Positions 21,021 to 29,020 of a stretch of 35,190 nucleotides of DNA are shown here, one piece after another. The notes beneath the pieces are model-generated. The model was not told the origin of the DNA, searched no databases, and worked only from the letters and a program-made list of their open reading frames with translations. Source of the DNA: JBOFFC01 sp051648405 (lineage in GTDB: Bacteria > Planctomycetota > Planctomycetia > Pirellulales > Lacipirellulaceae); the NCBI GenBank assembly GCA_051648405.1, contig JBOFFC010000127.1, positions 1-35,190 of the forward strand, read 5' to 3'. Position 1 is the first letter of the stretch; each line of letters starts with the position of its first letter. The position numbers and the translations under genes were made by a program.

Positions 21021-22007
21021 GTGTCCGTCATCCTCAGCGAGCTGCAGTTCGAGGGCCGCACGCTCGAGGTGGGCGAGGAGGGGGGGTACGTCTACGCCGC
21101 CGAGTGGCTGGTCTACACCGACGACCCGACCGACGACCAGCTCGTCGTGCTGCACCAGGGGCGGACCGTGGGTCCCGACCCGCTTCCCGATTGGATGACC
21201 ATCTACGCGCTAGGGAGCTCGCTCGACGTCTCGGCCTTCGCGCAGTCGTTCCGCGTCGACCCCGTCGAGCCGGTGCGGCGGCAGCACAACCCCGGGACGG
21301 GGGTCGTCACGGCCCACGGCGCGAAGTGGCGCGTCGCGGTCACCTGGAGCCCGCTCGGCGAGGGGAAGAGCCCGCTCGAGACGCAGACGCAGTTCGACAG
21401 CCCGCTGCTGATCCCCACGCACCACTGGACCGACCACCAGCGCGAGACGCGCACGGTCGACGCCGACCACACCGGCGCCCCGGTCGTCAACTCGGCCGGC
21501 CAGCCGCTCGACGAGGCGATCGAGGAGGAGGTCGAGTTGACGACGCTCGTCTTCCGCAAGAACTTCGCGACCGCGGCCGAGATCCGTGCCCTCGACCGCG
21601 CGTTCGGCAACAAGCTCAACAGCGACCCCTTCGGGGGCTACGCGGCGCTGCACTGCAAGTGCCTGCCGCTCCGCAAGAGCAAGCCGTTTTACGCGAACGG
21701 CGTGACCTACTACCGAGCAACGGCGCGGGTCCTCTGCGCGTCGGAGCCGTTCACCGAGAAGAGGCTCGACCGCGGCTTCAAGGTCAACGCCACGGTCGGC
21801 GGGGCGCCGACCGTGGCCCTCGCCGGGGCCCCGTTGATCGACGCGCTGGGGGCCGTCGTCGGCTGGAGCCCGCTCAACGAGCCGGCCCCCCTGGCGGCCG
21901 ACGGGACCGTGCTGCCCCCCGGCGCCGCGCGGCGGCTGCTGACGATCCAGAGGCGGCCGGCCGTGTCGTTCGCGGCGCCCGGCTTCCCCTTCCAGCCCCC
22001 CCCGTGA
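21021..22007 (+). CDS. Distal tail protein candidate, unknown family
   Basis: 328 residues from GTG 21021. ATG 21003 is in frame but lies inside the repeat. The gene follows the tape measure, where distal tail (Dit-like) proteins usually occur. The beginning is strand-rich (VILSELQFEGRTLEVGEEGGYVYAAEWLVYTDD) and a helical/strand middle (EVELTTLVFRKNFATAAEIRALDRAFGNKLNSDPFGGYAALHCKCLPLRKSKPFY) is distinctive. A C-terminal Pro-rich tail ends FPFQPPP. Role is inferred from position only. Confidence 0.7.
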   Translation: MSVILSELQFEGRTLEVGEEGGYVYAAEWLVYTDDPTDDQLVVLHQGRTVGPDPLPDWMTIYALGSSLDVSAFAQSFRVDPVEPVRRQHNPGTGVVTAHGAKWRVAVTWSPLGEGKSPLETQTQFDSPLLIPTHHWTDHQRETRTVDADHTGAPVVNSAGQPLDEAIEEEVELTTLVFRKNFATAAEIRALDRAFGNKLNSDPFGGYAALHCKCLPLRKSKPFYANGVTYYRATARVLCASEPFTEKRLDRGFKVNATVGGAPTVALAGAPLIDALGAVVGWSPLNEPAPLAADGTVLPPGAARRLLTIQRRPAVSFAAPGFPFQPPP

Positions 22008-22014
22008 GCCGGCC

Positions 22015-23646
22015 GTGAACGAACGGGGTGTGATCGAGCGGATCAACCGGGCGGTGATCGCCGTCGAGCAGGCGAACCACCGCGTGCCGCGGACCGGGAA
22101 GCGCTCGTGGCCCGGGGTCGCGGGGGTTGTGGCCGGCGGCGGCGTCGCTCAGCTCAACGGCGTGCTGACCTCCGGCGCCCCCACCGCGACGATCGACAAC
22201 TTCCGATCGCTTGAGGGCGCGGCCCCCGACCCGCTGCCGACCAGCGCGCTCAACACCTACAGCCTCAGCGGTGCCGACAACACCTACGGGCTGCTGCGCA
22301 AGAGCGGGGCGGACTGGGTGCTCGTCGCGCTGATGACGGGTCCGCAGGGGCCGAGCGGCGGCGGCGAGGATCACCCGCAGATTGTCGCCGAGGCTTCGAA
22401 CGCTTTCGGGGAGGACAACTACCACGTCTCGCTCGGCCCCGAGGCGGGGGTCCCGGGGAACGTGCGCGCCTACGTCGGCATGGACCCGCTGGGGAGCCCC
22501 CCCGAATACTTCGCGAACCCGCACCGCCTGGCGGCCGGCGAGAAGGCCGGCCTGATCTTGGTCCCGACCACGGCGGTCGCGGACTGGGCGGGGAACACGT
22601 CGTACACGGCCGGACAGGTCCGCAAGGCGGACCGCAGCGACATCGGCGGGACGCTGGTCAAGGTCTACCGGCGGATCGCGTCGGGCACGTCGCTCCCGCA
22701 GTTCAACGCCAGCGAGGCGGCCAACTGGGTGGACCTGGGGGCCGCGCAGACGAGCGACTGGAAGGTGGTGTTCGTCGAGGGGGCCCAGCCGACGCTGCTG
22801 GTCGCCAAGGTGGCGTCGGTCCCCACGTCGGGGCCAATCCCGCTGGCGGGGGTCGAGGTGCTCGTCGGCGCCGCGCCCGACGCGATGCCGTCGGCCGCTA
22901 ACCGGAACGGGTTTGCCCCCGCCTACTCGGGACTCACGGTGTTCTTGGCGCCGGCCGCTGTCGATGGGGAATGGGACCTCGTCTACGTGATCGAGGAAAC
23001 CGGCCGGGTCAAGACGAGCGCCGCGGACGACGCCCCCGACTTCTTCCCGGCGAAGTACGCCGGAGACGTGGTCACTACCGCGCCGGGCGTAGGGTCCGAA
23101 GCAACGCTCTTCCGCGACCCGGCGACTCACGACTGGTCGATCTACATGGAGGGGGGCGATCCGGTGATGCTCGCCGAGCTGTCGGCGAACCTTACAACCG
23201 GCATGACGAGCGTGGCGATCACAGCGGTTGAGGTGCTCGCCGGGGAGGCCCCCAGTGCGCTGCCGACGACGGCGCTGAGCACAGCCAAGACGGGGACAAG
23301 CGGCGACATTGTCGCGCTGAAGAAGGACGGCGCGAACTGGCGGATCGCCAAGGTGTGGAAGCGGGGTGGTGCGCTCACGCCGTGCTGGGTGACCGACGGG
23401 TGCAGCAAGGCGAGCCTGAGCGGCGGGAACATCACGGCGCAGACGGTGACGATCTACCGCGACGAACTGGGGGCGGGCCCCGCGAACCGCGTGAAGTCGG
23501 CGACGGGGGAGACGGCGTATTGGGACGACCCGGCGTCGGGAATCTCCCTGTCGTCGGGCAAGATGCGACGGGGCTACGTTGTGGTGACGTCGTTGGGCAC
23601 GCTCGACGTTATGTGGGTCGGTTGCAAGGAGTACACGCTGGCATGA
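22015..23646 (+). CDS. Tail protein with three imperfect internal repeats
   Basis: 543 residues from GTG 22015, seven bases after the previous stop. A module of about 70 residues recurs, with the motif 'L.G..P..LPT.AL.T....SG....LLKK.GA.W.(I/V)' at about 62-115 (EGAAPDPLPTSALNTYSLSGADNTYGLLRKSGADWVLV), about 275-330 (GAAPDAMPSAANRNGFAPAYSGLTVFL) and about 410-450 (GEAPSALPTTALSTAKTGTSGDIVALKKDGANWRIAKV). Such repeats suit an extended fibre or baseplate shaft. One GPQGPSGGGED segment is collagen-like. The stop overlaps the next ATG (23643). Confidence 0.75.
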   Translation: MNERGVIERINRAVIAVEQANHRVPRTGKRSWPGVAGVVAGGGVAQLNGVLTSGAPTATIDNFRSLEGAAPDPLPTSALNTYSLSGADNTYGLLRKSGADWVLVALMTGPQGPSGGGEDHPQIVAEASNAFGEDNYHVSLGPEAGVPGNVRAYVGMDPLGSPPEYFANPHRLAAGEKAGLILVPTTAVADWAGNTSYTAGQVRKADRSDIGGTLVKVYRRIASGTSLPQFNASEAANWVDLGAAQTSDWKVVFVEGAQPTLLVAKVASVPTSGPIPLAGVEVLVGAAPDAMPSAANRNGFAPAYSGLTVFLAPAAVDGEWDLVYVIEETGRVKTSAADDAPDFFPAKYAGDVVTTAPGVGSEATLFRDPATHDWSIYMEGGDPVMLAELSANLTTGMTSVAITAVEVLAGEAPSALPTTALSTAKTGTSGDIVALKKDGANWRIAKVWKRGGALTPCWVTDGCSKASLSGGNITAQTVTIYRDELGAGPANRVKSATGETAYWDDPASGISLSSGKMRRGYVVVTSLGTLDVMWVGCKEYTLA

Positions 23647-25403
23647 GTAAACAAGGGCGCGGGCGGCAGTACAGTGCCGTCGAAACCGACACCGGGCTCA
23701 CCAGCCTCTACGGCTGGGTGGGGGGCAGCGGCAGCTGTGCGTGCGGCCTGACGCTCACTCGCGTCCCCCTGTTCGTTGAGACCGCCGAGCCGCCGCCGGG
23801 CCTCCTCAACGAGGACTACACCGACGCGGATTACCGGCGCGACGAAGTGCGCAAGACGATACTCGCCCAGAACACGCTGCGGGCGACGCTCGGGCCGATC
23901 GAAGAGGGGGGCGTCACCTACCTCCCGCACTCGGTCGTCGGGTCCCAGTACGCGAACGGCGCAGTCATGCAGCCAGCGGTACGAGGCGGCGTCTGGTACC
24001 AGCTCAACTACGCCCCCGAGGGCTCGTGCAACACCGACGACCTAGTAGCCGGGCTCGCGTACGTCACAACGCACAAAACGACGCCGGCAGAACAAGACGA
24101 CCCAGTCTCTCGCGACGACTCGCTGTTTGACCTTCAGGGCGCGTGGTTAGTTAAGCGGCAGGACGGTGTTCTGGAGAAGTGGAATGACGAAAAAAAGCTG
24201 GTGCATTATTACGACTGCGACGTGCCCGCCCGGAAGACGCTTGTAGGGCCAGAGTATTTCGCGTGGCAGATACGGAGAGGCGCCATCGCCGCGAACGGCG
24301 CAGTCACCGGCAACGTGGAATACAACACGCTGGTTGTGTGGGCGATCGGGCAGCAGGTGCCGACCGTTATCCAGTGGCCGAACCCGGAGGTGACGCACAC
24401 ATCGACGTTCCAACCTGTGTACTTCGACGCCCACGCGTTCCCCTACGGGCTCTGGAAAAGAATCTCCCCGGTCACCGACGAGAGTGTTTACAGCGCGGAA
24501 GTGAGGCACTACCGCGCCGCGAAAGCGACGATCGGCGGCGGCCTAGCGATCGTCGATCAGCTGCCTTCAAATAAGCCGCTGCTGAAAGAAAGACTCGTAC
24601 AGTTCACTGAGGGTCAACCTCCGATAAGCGACGCGCTGCGAGACGTGTTCGTCTACGACGTGGCGTTCACGGGAGAAAGGCTGTCGCCTTCGCAAGAGGT
24701 GCGGTTTTCGTACCCGGAAACCTACGACGGAGAGGCCCCCGGAGGAGGCAACTCGCTGTACGGGTGGACGATTCAGTTTATCCAGTCCCGCAAGGTGACG
24801 TCGCTAACTTTCGGCGGCGACATATCAACGGAACCGCCGCACGATCAGTATGTCAGCGTGTCGCGCGATCAAATCGTCGAGCTGCCGTCAAAGGTGAAGG
24901 GCGCAGGAGACCAGGCGAACACGCCGACGGGCGGGTGCCCGGCGAGACTGTACCCCGTGCGCACCGCAGCGGTGCAGACGCTGTACACGCAGTACAGCTT
25001 CAGCGGCGCGTCGGCGGTGCTAGTTCTGCCGGAAGAAGGCGCGCCTGCGGCAATCTACGGCATCGGGTACAGCGCCGCGGCAGACGCCGCGATGATCGAG
25101 TCCACCGATACGCTGGGTGTGCTGGTGCAAATGGCGGGGGTCAGCTCGCAAATACCGCCCCCCTCCGTGGGAACGTACCGAATCGGCTTTGGGATCGTCC
25201 AAGGAGCCGAGACCACCGTCGGCCTCGACACGGTAGAGGACTGGTTCTTCAGCGACGCGAGCGGAGCAGTACACCCCCGCACGGGAAGCCAACCTTGGGC
25301 AATCCCGGAAGGAGTATGGTACGCCAACGGAGACCCAAAACCGCGCAAGGGCATTCTCGCGTACAGTGGCCAAGGCGACGAGCTTATCGACTACTCGGGG
25401 TAA
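23643..25403 (+). CDS. Large distal tail / fibre protein, unknown family
   Basis: 586 residues starting in an ATGA overlap. It is soluble, strand-rich, and high in Tyr, Thr, Gly and Pro (VWYQLNYAPEGSCNTDDLVAGLAYVTTHKT, AAIYGIGYSAAADAAMIESTDTLGVLVQM). It has no transmembrane region and no enzyme motif I can assign. From about 24060 to 25380 the DNA is less GC-rich and uses more A/T-ending codons than the neighbouring genes, a sign of recent exchange often seen in receptor-contact proteins. A host-range role is inferred. Confidence 0.72.
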   Translation: MSKQGRGRQYSAVETDTGLTSLYGWVGGSGSCACGLTLTRVPLFVETAEPPPGLLNEDYTDADYRRDEVRKTILAQNTLRATLGPIEEGGVTYLPHSVVGSQYANGAVMQPAVRGGVWYQLNYAPEGSCNTDDLVAGLAYVTTHKTTPAEQDDPVSRDDSLFDLQGAWLVKRQDGVLEKWNDEKKLVHYYDCDVPARKTLVGPEYFAWQIRRGAIAANGAVTGNVEYNTLVVWAIGQQVPTVIQWPNPEVTHTSTFQPVYFDAHAFPYGLWKRISPVTDESVYSAEVRHYRAAKATIGGGLAIVDQLPSNKPLLKERLVQFTEGQPPISDALRDVFVYDVAFTGERLSPSQEVRFSYPETYDGEAPGGGNSLYGWTIQFIQSRKVTSLTFGGDISTEPPHDQYVSVSRDQIVELPSKVKGAGDQANTPTGGCPARLYPVRTAAVQTLYTQYSFSGASAVLVLPEEGAPAAIYGIGYSAAADAAMIESTDTLGVLVQMAGVSSQIPPPSVGTYRIGFGIVQGAETTVGLDTVEDWFFSDASGAVHPRTGSQPWAIPEGVWYANGDPKPRKGILAYSGQGDELIDYSG

Positions 25404-25590
25404 AGGCGGGAAGAAGTGCCCGAACCCCTGGGTGTACGGGACGTGGTACGACGCGAGCGGGGAGAAGCAGACGAGCGGCGTGCTCGCGATGCACGCGCGC
25501 GATGACGACTTGCAGCCGTGGGGCCGAGCGGCCAGCACAGCGACACGAGCGCCGCGGGCGATGGCCCCCGGCACCGCCCGCGACGCTTGA
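25366..25590 (+). CDS. Small hypothetical protein overlapping the preceding gene
   Basis: Up to 74 residues from GTG 25366, overlapping the fibre gene by 38 bases in another frame. The centre (GGKKCPNPWVYGTWYDASGEKQTSGVLAMHARDDDLQPWGRAAS) looks protein-like, while the last 20 residues are low-complexity. No Shine-Dalgarno is visible. It could be a small last gene of the late operon or chance. It ends 55 bases before the convergent minus-strand gene. Confidence 0.4.
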   Translation: MAKATSLSTTRGKGGKKCPNPWVYGTWYDASGEKQTSGVLAMHARDDDLQPWGRAASTATRAPRAMAPGTARDA

Positions 25591-25600
25591 CTCTGCCGAT

Positions 25601-25614
25601 CGCCTGGCGAGGCG
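25601..25614. terminator. Weak hairpin between convergent genes
   Basis: CGCCT-GGCG-AGGCG lies in the 55-base space between the last + strand late gene (ends 25590) and the - strand gene (ends 25646). It has no T-run on either side, so intrinsic termination is doubtful, but this is the only hairpin at the convergent end. Confidence 0.25.
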
Positions 25615-25645
25615 TGCGGCGCGGGGACGGGCGGCCAGGAGACGC

Positions 25646-26020
25646 TTAGGCGGCGAGCGCGGCAACGAGGTCGGTGAGCGCGGGGTGCGCCTCGACAAAC
25701 TCCGCGGCCTCGTCTTCGTCGGCCGCGAGTGCGGCGAGGTCAATCCAGTTGTTAGTTGCCGAGTCGATCAAGATGTAGTCGGCGACGTCGCGACCGAGCC
25801 GCGTGCCCCAGACCATGTACACGCTCGCGATGCCGGCCTCGTCGGCGATCAGTTCGACCACCGCCTCGCCACCGCGACGGCGACGCCGCTCGGCAGCGTT
25901 TAGCACGGCGATGTTCGGCAGGATGCTGGCGACGCCAGCGAAAGCGGGCTCGATCTCGGCCGCGAACGCCGAAGGGATCAGCATCAGGCTCTTGATCTCG
26001 ACGGCTGCAATCGTTGTCAT
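25646..26020 (-). CDS. Hypothetical acidic protein (minus strand)
   Basis: 124 residues. Its ATG at 26020-26018 is preceded by a good RBS (AGGAGAG at 26034-26028, seven bases away), one of the clearest in the window. The N-terminus is mildly hydrophobic (SLMLIPSAFAAEIEPAFAGVASILPNIAVL). A basic stretch (ERRRRRGGE) is followed by a hydrophobic/acidic half ending EDEAAEFVEAHPALTDLVAALAA. It is transcribed against the late genes and divergently from the small regulator at 26185. That arrangement fits a moron or a lysogeny-related gene. No family is recognised. Confidence 0.75.
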   Translation of the reverse strand: MTTIAAVEIKSLMLIPSAFAAEIEPAFAGVASILPNIAVLNAAERRRRRGGEAVVELIADEAGIASVYMVWGTRLGRDVADYILIDSATNNWIDLAALAADEDEAAEFVEAHPALTDLVAALAA

Positions 26021-26035
26021 TTTGTTTCTCTCCTA

Positions 26036-26051
26036 GCCCCTCGCCAGGGGC
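26036..26051 (-). promoter_or_regulatory. Hairpin just upstream of the minus-strand gene's RBS
   Basis: GCCCCT-CGCC-AGGGGC is a perfect 6-bp stem in the 5' leader of the 25646-26020 gene, two bases before its AGGAGAG. A second stem, TGCGGC...GCCGCA, lies a few bases further upstream. It may modulate translation; this is an inference. Confidence 0.35.
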
Positions 26052-26100
26052 TGCTGCGGCTCTCAGTCGGCCGCATCAACGAGTCTCATGATACTCTATT

Positions 26101-26155
26101 TCGGGTGCCCTGCAATAGCGGGGACACCGAAAATCGGAAAAATATCGGGTGCCCC
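26101..26155. promoter_or_regulatory. Operator-like repeats in the divergent intergenic region
   Basis: TCGGGTGCCC occurs at 26101-26110 and again at 26145-26155 (TCGGGTGCCCC), with an inverted relative GGGGACACCGA at 26120-26130. The three sites flank A/T-rich DNA between the divergent genes at 26020 and 26185. They are candidate binding sites for the RHH-like product of 26185-26400 (autoregulation), inferred from layout. Confidence 0.45.
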
Positions 26156-26184
26156 AAGAATCGCCGAGCGGATAGGATCGTGGC

Positions 26185-26400
26185 ATGCAAACGACCCCCG
26201 CCAAACGCGGCCGCAAGGCCCTCGACCCGGCCGACAAGCAGTCGGTGCGGGTCGTCGTCAAGCTCACCCCCGCCGAGGCGACGATCGTCTCCGCGGCCGC
26301 CGGCGAAGAGGCCCTCGGCACGTGGGCCCGCGCGGCGATTGTCCGCGCGGCGAAGCGGGCCGGGGGGGTGGGTCGATCTGAGCGGCACGCGATGCGTTAG
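26185..26400 (+). CDS. Small ribbon-helix-helix-like regulator
   Basis: 71 residues. ATG 26185 has AGGA seven bases upstream. A basic N-terminal arm (TPAKRGRKALDPADKQ) leads to RVVVKLTPAEATIVSAAAGEEALGTWARAAIVRAAKR, which reads as a beta-strand followed by two helices. This resembles CopG/Arc and MobC-type RHH proteins. It would bind DNA as a dimer, probably at the TCGGGTGCCC sites just upstream. It could be the lysogeny regulator of this phage or an unrelated accessory repressor. Confidence 0.65.
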   Translation: MQTTPAKRGRKALDPADKQSVRVVVKLTPAEATIVSAAAGEEALGTWARAAIVRAAKRAGGVGRSERHAMR

Positions 26401-26672
26401 CCGCTTGCCCCGCTGTGCAGTTTTTTCGGCGAAAGTCGAAGGGCAACCGGCCCGCATCTACTGGTTGTGGTTTGGCGTGGGGCGTTCGGCCCACTGGCCA
26501 CAATCTTCGCGCTACGCTTGCAATCATACTGATCGCTCGTACACTCCTTGAACGTCCTGAGGATCGCTGCCCACAGAACCACGCGGCCGGCTAATCCGAG
26601 GTACTTCCGACGCGCCGCGCCGGGGCCGCCCAACGGTGGGGAGTTCGCAGTCCGTCAGCACGGGAGTCTGTG
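26401..26672 (+). promoter_or_regulatory. Non-coding stretch with a possible promoter
   Basis: No gene is supported here. TTGCAA (26518-26523), a 16-base gap and TACACT (26540-26545) resemble a sigma-70-type promoter and would serve the small ORF at 26673 and the methyltransferase. The evidence is consensus similarity only. Confidence 0.3.
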
Positions 26673-26816
26673 ATGTCCGGTTCAGTCGTGGGTGGTCACC
26701 CCCTCTCGCGGGCCTCTGCCCGCCCTGCGGAATGTTCGATCGGAGCGGCGCTCTCGTCGCTCGGGGATCTCGACGTCCAGATCCTGGACGCGCTGGACGT
26801 CGGCGAGATCGGCTGA
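26673..26816 (+). CDS. Possible 47-residue small protein upstream of the methyltransferase
   Basis: ATG 26673 has GGGAG six bases upstream. The C-terminal half (CSIGAALSSLGDLDVQILDALDVGEIG) reads like a genuine acidic amphipathic helix rather than a shadow. It ends TGA 26814-26816, 40 bases before the methyltransferase ATG. Function is unknown. Confidence 0.4.
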   Translation: MSGSVVGGHPLSRASARPAECSIGAALSSLGDLDVQILDALDVGEIG

Positions 26817-26856
26817 CACCGACTCCCTCCGCAGTCCTGCACCCTCAGGTCCGTCT

Positions 26857-27618
26857 ATGGCCGTCGTTTACGCTGCACGGAATGTGACGCTGCACCACGA
26901 CGACTGCCGCAAGGTAGTCGGCGCGTTGCCCGACGCGTCGATCGACATGGTGTTCGCGGACCCCCCTTATGGCAGCGACCAGAACAAGGGGGACCTCAAC
27001 GCCCGACTTCGATCGCGGAAGGGGCTCGCTCCGGCGGCGATCGCGAACGACGCGCCCGACGAGGCCGACGCCCTCGTGCGGTGGCTCTGCGCGGCGAGCT
27101 ACCGCGTGCTCAAGCCGGGGGGCGTCCTGTGCTGCTGTTGCCACGGATCGGGATCGAAGGAGAGCCAGCAGTTCGCGCGTTGGACGACGTACCTCGCGGC
27201 GGTCCTCGACTTCGAGGCGGCCGTCGTGTGGGACAAGGGTCCGATGGGCCTGGGGTGGCGTCACCGTCGGAGCTACGAGTTCGTGCTCGTGGCTTCGAAG
27301 CCGGGCGCCAAGGTGTCGTGGCACGACGACTCGCGACGCGTGGAGAACGTGATCCGGCCGGGCGACTACGGCATCCGCAGGCTGCTAGGCCGTTGGCGCA
27401 AGCACCCGACGGAGAAGCCGCGTGCCCTCGTCGAGCACTTCTTGCGGCTGCACACGGCGCCCGGTGGGCTGGTGCTCGACCCGTTCGCGGGCGCCGGCTC
27501 AACGCTGGCGGCGGCGGTCGCAACGGGCCGCCGCGCGATCGGGGTCGAGCTCGACAAGAGGTGGATCAGCGGGGCGATCGAGCGGATCGAGGGGGCGTCA
27601 GCGGAGGCTCAACCATGA
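26857..27618 (+). CDS. Beta-class DNA methyltransferase (N4-cytosine or N6-adenine)
   Basis: 253 residues from ATG 26857. The catalytic motif DPPYGS is at about 35-40 (MVFADPPYGSDQNKG), and the AdoMet motif LVLDPFAGAGSTLAAAV is at about 206-222. Between them lie VLKPGGVLCCCC, the region SYEFVLVASKPG and the helix HPTEKPRALVEHFLRLH, the typical order for this class. It would methylate exocyclic amino groups in phage DNA. No restriction partner is next to it, so it is an orphan, probably for anti-restriction or regulation. Its end overlaps the convergent nuclease gene by 10 bases. Confidence 0.93.
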   Translation: MAVVYAARNVTLHHDDCRKVVGALPDASIDMVFADPPYGSDQNKGDLNARLRSRKGLAPAAIANDAPDEADALVRWLCAASYRVLKPGGVLCCCCHGSGSKESQQFARWTTYLAAVLDFEAAVVWDKGPMGLGWRHRRSYEFVLVASKPGAKVSWHDDSRRVENVIRPGDYGIRRLLGRWRKHPTEKPRALVEHFLRLHTAPGGLVLDPFAGAGSTLAAAVATGRRAIGVELDKRWISGAIERIEGASAEAQP

Positions 27619-28523
27619 CAGATCCCGCACGGCGTACCTTCGCTCGCACCGCACGCACGGCCGGAGTTGGTCGATCCGTAGAACCGACAGCCCGAGTTGT
27701 GACGCACGCCCGTCTTCACGTTGAGCCAGTGATCGAGAGCGGCCGGCGCGCTGGCCGGAGGTCTCGCGACGCCCGGCGCGAATGCTGCGGGTGGAGCGGC
27801 AGGCTGTCGCTTTGCGGCGGCTGCCGCACGCAGCCTGCGACGGTAGTCCCACGGGGCTTCGGGTGGCGACGACTCAGCCCACAAGCCACTCTTCGCGGTG
27901 CGTGCCTCGCGCTCTGCCGACTCAAGACGCTGATCGTCGGAGTACTCGTCGTAGTGCCAGGCCCAGCCGTCGCGGACCATCCGCTCGTTGAGCCAGACTT
28001 CGGGCTCGCCCTGCGTGGCCCTGATGAAGACGTGGCCGAGGGTGCGATGGTACTTGTCCTGCTCGCCCCAGAATACTCGCACGGGTCGCTTCCGCGCGAG
28101 CGCCATGGCGGCGCTTCGGGACTTAGCGCCGAACGCCTGCTTTGCTTCAGGAGCGTCGATCCCCTCGAGCCGCACGCGAGTCTGCCGACCAGTAGCGTCA
28201 AGAACCCGCAGCGTGTCGCCGTCGGCGAAGGAGATCGCAAGTCCGAAAAGCACGAGCGGTTGCTCAGCAAGCGGCTCCGGAGGAGTGACCCGCGCGAGTG
28301 CTACGAGGTCAAGCCGGTCGATGGCCACTTCTTGGATCGTCCCGCCGGCGTCGGCGGTGAGCGCCAAGCGCAGGCCGTCAAAGCGGACCGGAGAGGCGAC
28401 CAGCGCGTGCTGTCCGCCTCGGGAACGCCAAGTTTCCGCGGGCACCGCCGGTTCGCCAGCTGGGCACGAAAGTGCCAGCAGGCCGAAGATTGCGGCGTTG
28501 ACAAGTGCGCGAGCGATTCGCAT
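27609..28523 (-). CDS. Secreted SHD1-like + SNase + Cys-rich C-terminal domain nuclease
   Basis: 304 residues on the minus strand. A signal peptide comes first (RIARALVNAAIFGLLALSC, about 2-20). Residues about 31-75 (TWRSRGGQHALVASPVRFDGLRLALTADAGGTIQEVAIDRL) look like an SHD1 domain, frequent in planctomycete proteins. The SNase domain spans about 88-215 with DGDTL (101-105), Arg118 (VRLEGIDAPE), Glu126 and Arg160 (KYHRTLGHVF). The last 40 residues (HWLNVKTGVRHNSGCRFYGSTNSGRACG ... CGICHG) form a Cys/His-containing module, probably metal-binding, often attached to such nucleases. GAAAGG before ATG 28523 is the RBS. It is transcribed against the phage genes, as a host-derived cargo gene would be. 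Confidence 0.88.
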   Translation of the reverse strand: MRIARALVNAAIFGLLALSCPAGEPAVPAETWRSRGGQHALVASPVRFDGLRLALTADAGGTIQEVAIDRLDLVALARVTPPEPLAEQPLVLFGLAISFADGDTLRVLDATGRQTRVRLEGIDAPEAKQAFGAKSRSAAMALARKRPVRVFWGEQDKYHRTLGHVFIRATQGEPEVWLNERMVRDGWAWHYDEYSDDQRLESAEREARTAKSGLWAESSPPEAPWDYRRRLRAAAAAKRQPAAPPAAFAPGVARPPASAPAALDHWLNVKTGVRHNSGCRFYGSTNSGRACGASEGTPCGICHG

Positions 28524-29020
28524 GCTGGCCTTTCAAATACTCATTCGGCGTCCGGCCGGGGGGGCTACTACCTCCCCCCAGCCGGACCAAGGACGAACGG
28601 TGCCGCAGGAGGGCCCGTTGCCATGGCGCTTACGCCTTGCTTTGCCGCGCGCACGCGCGGAGTCCTATTGGCCGCTGGCTGCCACCCAAAGACTTCGGGT
28701 GAGGCGCCGCGGCTGTCTTCGTTTGGGCCTGCCCGAGGGGCGTCGCGCACTCCCACCGCTGCGTCGCAGCAGGGGGCACCGATGGTCTGACCTGACCGCG
28801 CAGAAAACGACCCGCGGGCCATACGCTCCGCCTGGGTGGCTGGAACCACCAAGAGCGGACGGCCCGCGGGTCGTAAGAAGACCCTCTGGTCCAGTCGCCT
28901 GTTGCCTTGACCGGGCAGCGACTGAGCCGATCTCGAACGAATCCACACGGGCTCGTCCGCCGAAGGTGCGTGCATCGTACGCGGCGGTGGCAGCCTGTCA
29001 ACACGGAAGGCCGACGAGCG
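28524..29020. other. Divergent intergenic region with several hairpins
   Basis: No gene is supported in these 497 bases between the minus-strand nuclease and the HTH/integrase pair. It holds a long G/C hairpin in the nuclease leader (28552-28585: CCGGC-C-GGGGGG against CCCCCC-A-GCCGG), a palindrome CCGCGCGCACGCGCGG (28645-28660), and the nested stem-loop at 28807-28874. Promoters in both directions are expected, but no convincing -35/-10 pair is seen. Confidence 0.6.
28807..28874 (+). ncRNA. Nested three-stem hairpin, candidate structured RNA or leader
   Basis: The outer 14-bp perfect stem is ACGACCCGCGGGCC (28807-28820) with GGCCCGCGGGTCGT (28861-28874). Inside are CGCTC (28824-28828) with GAGCG (28853-28857), and GGTGG (28835-28839) with CCACC (28846-28850) around a CTGGAA loop. 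On the minus strand the stem is followed by TTTTC, so termination of a minus transcript is possible. It is 147 bases upstream of ATG 29021. Function is unknown. Confidence 0.5.

Noticed and set aside
27081..28790. 569-residue + strand frame
   Set aside because: It overlaps the methyltransferase in another frame and then runs antisense to the clearly supported SHD1-SNase gene. Composition is shadow-like.
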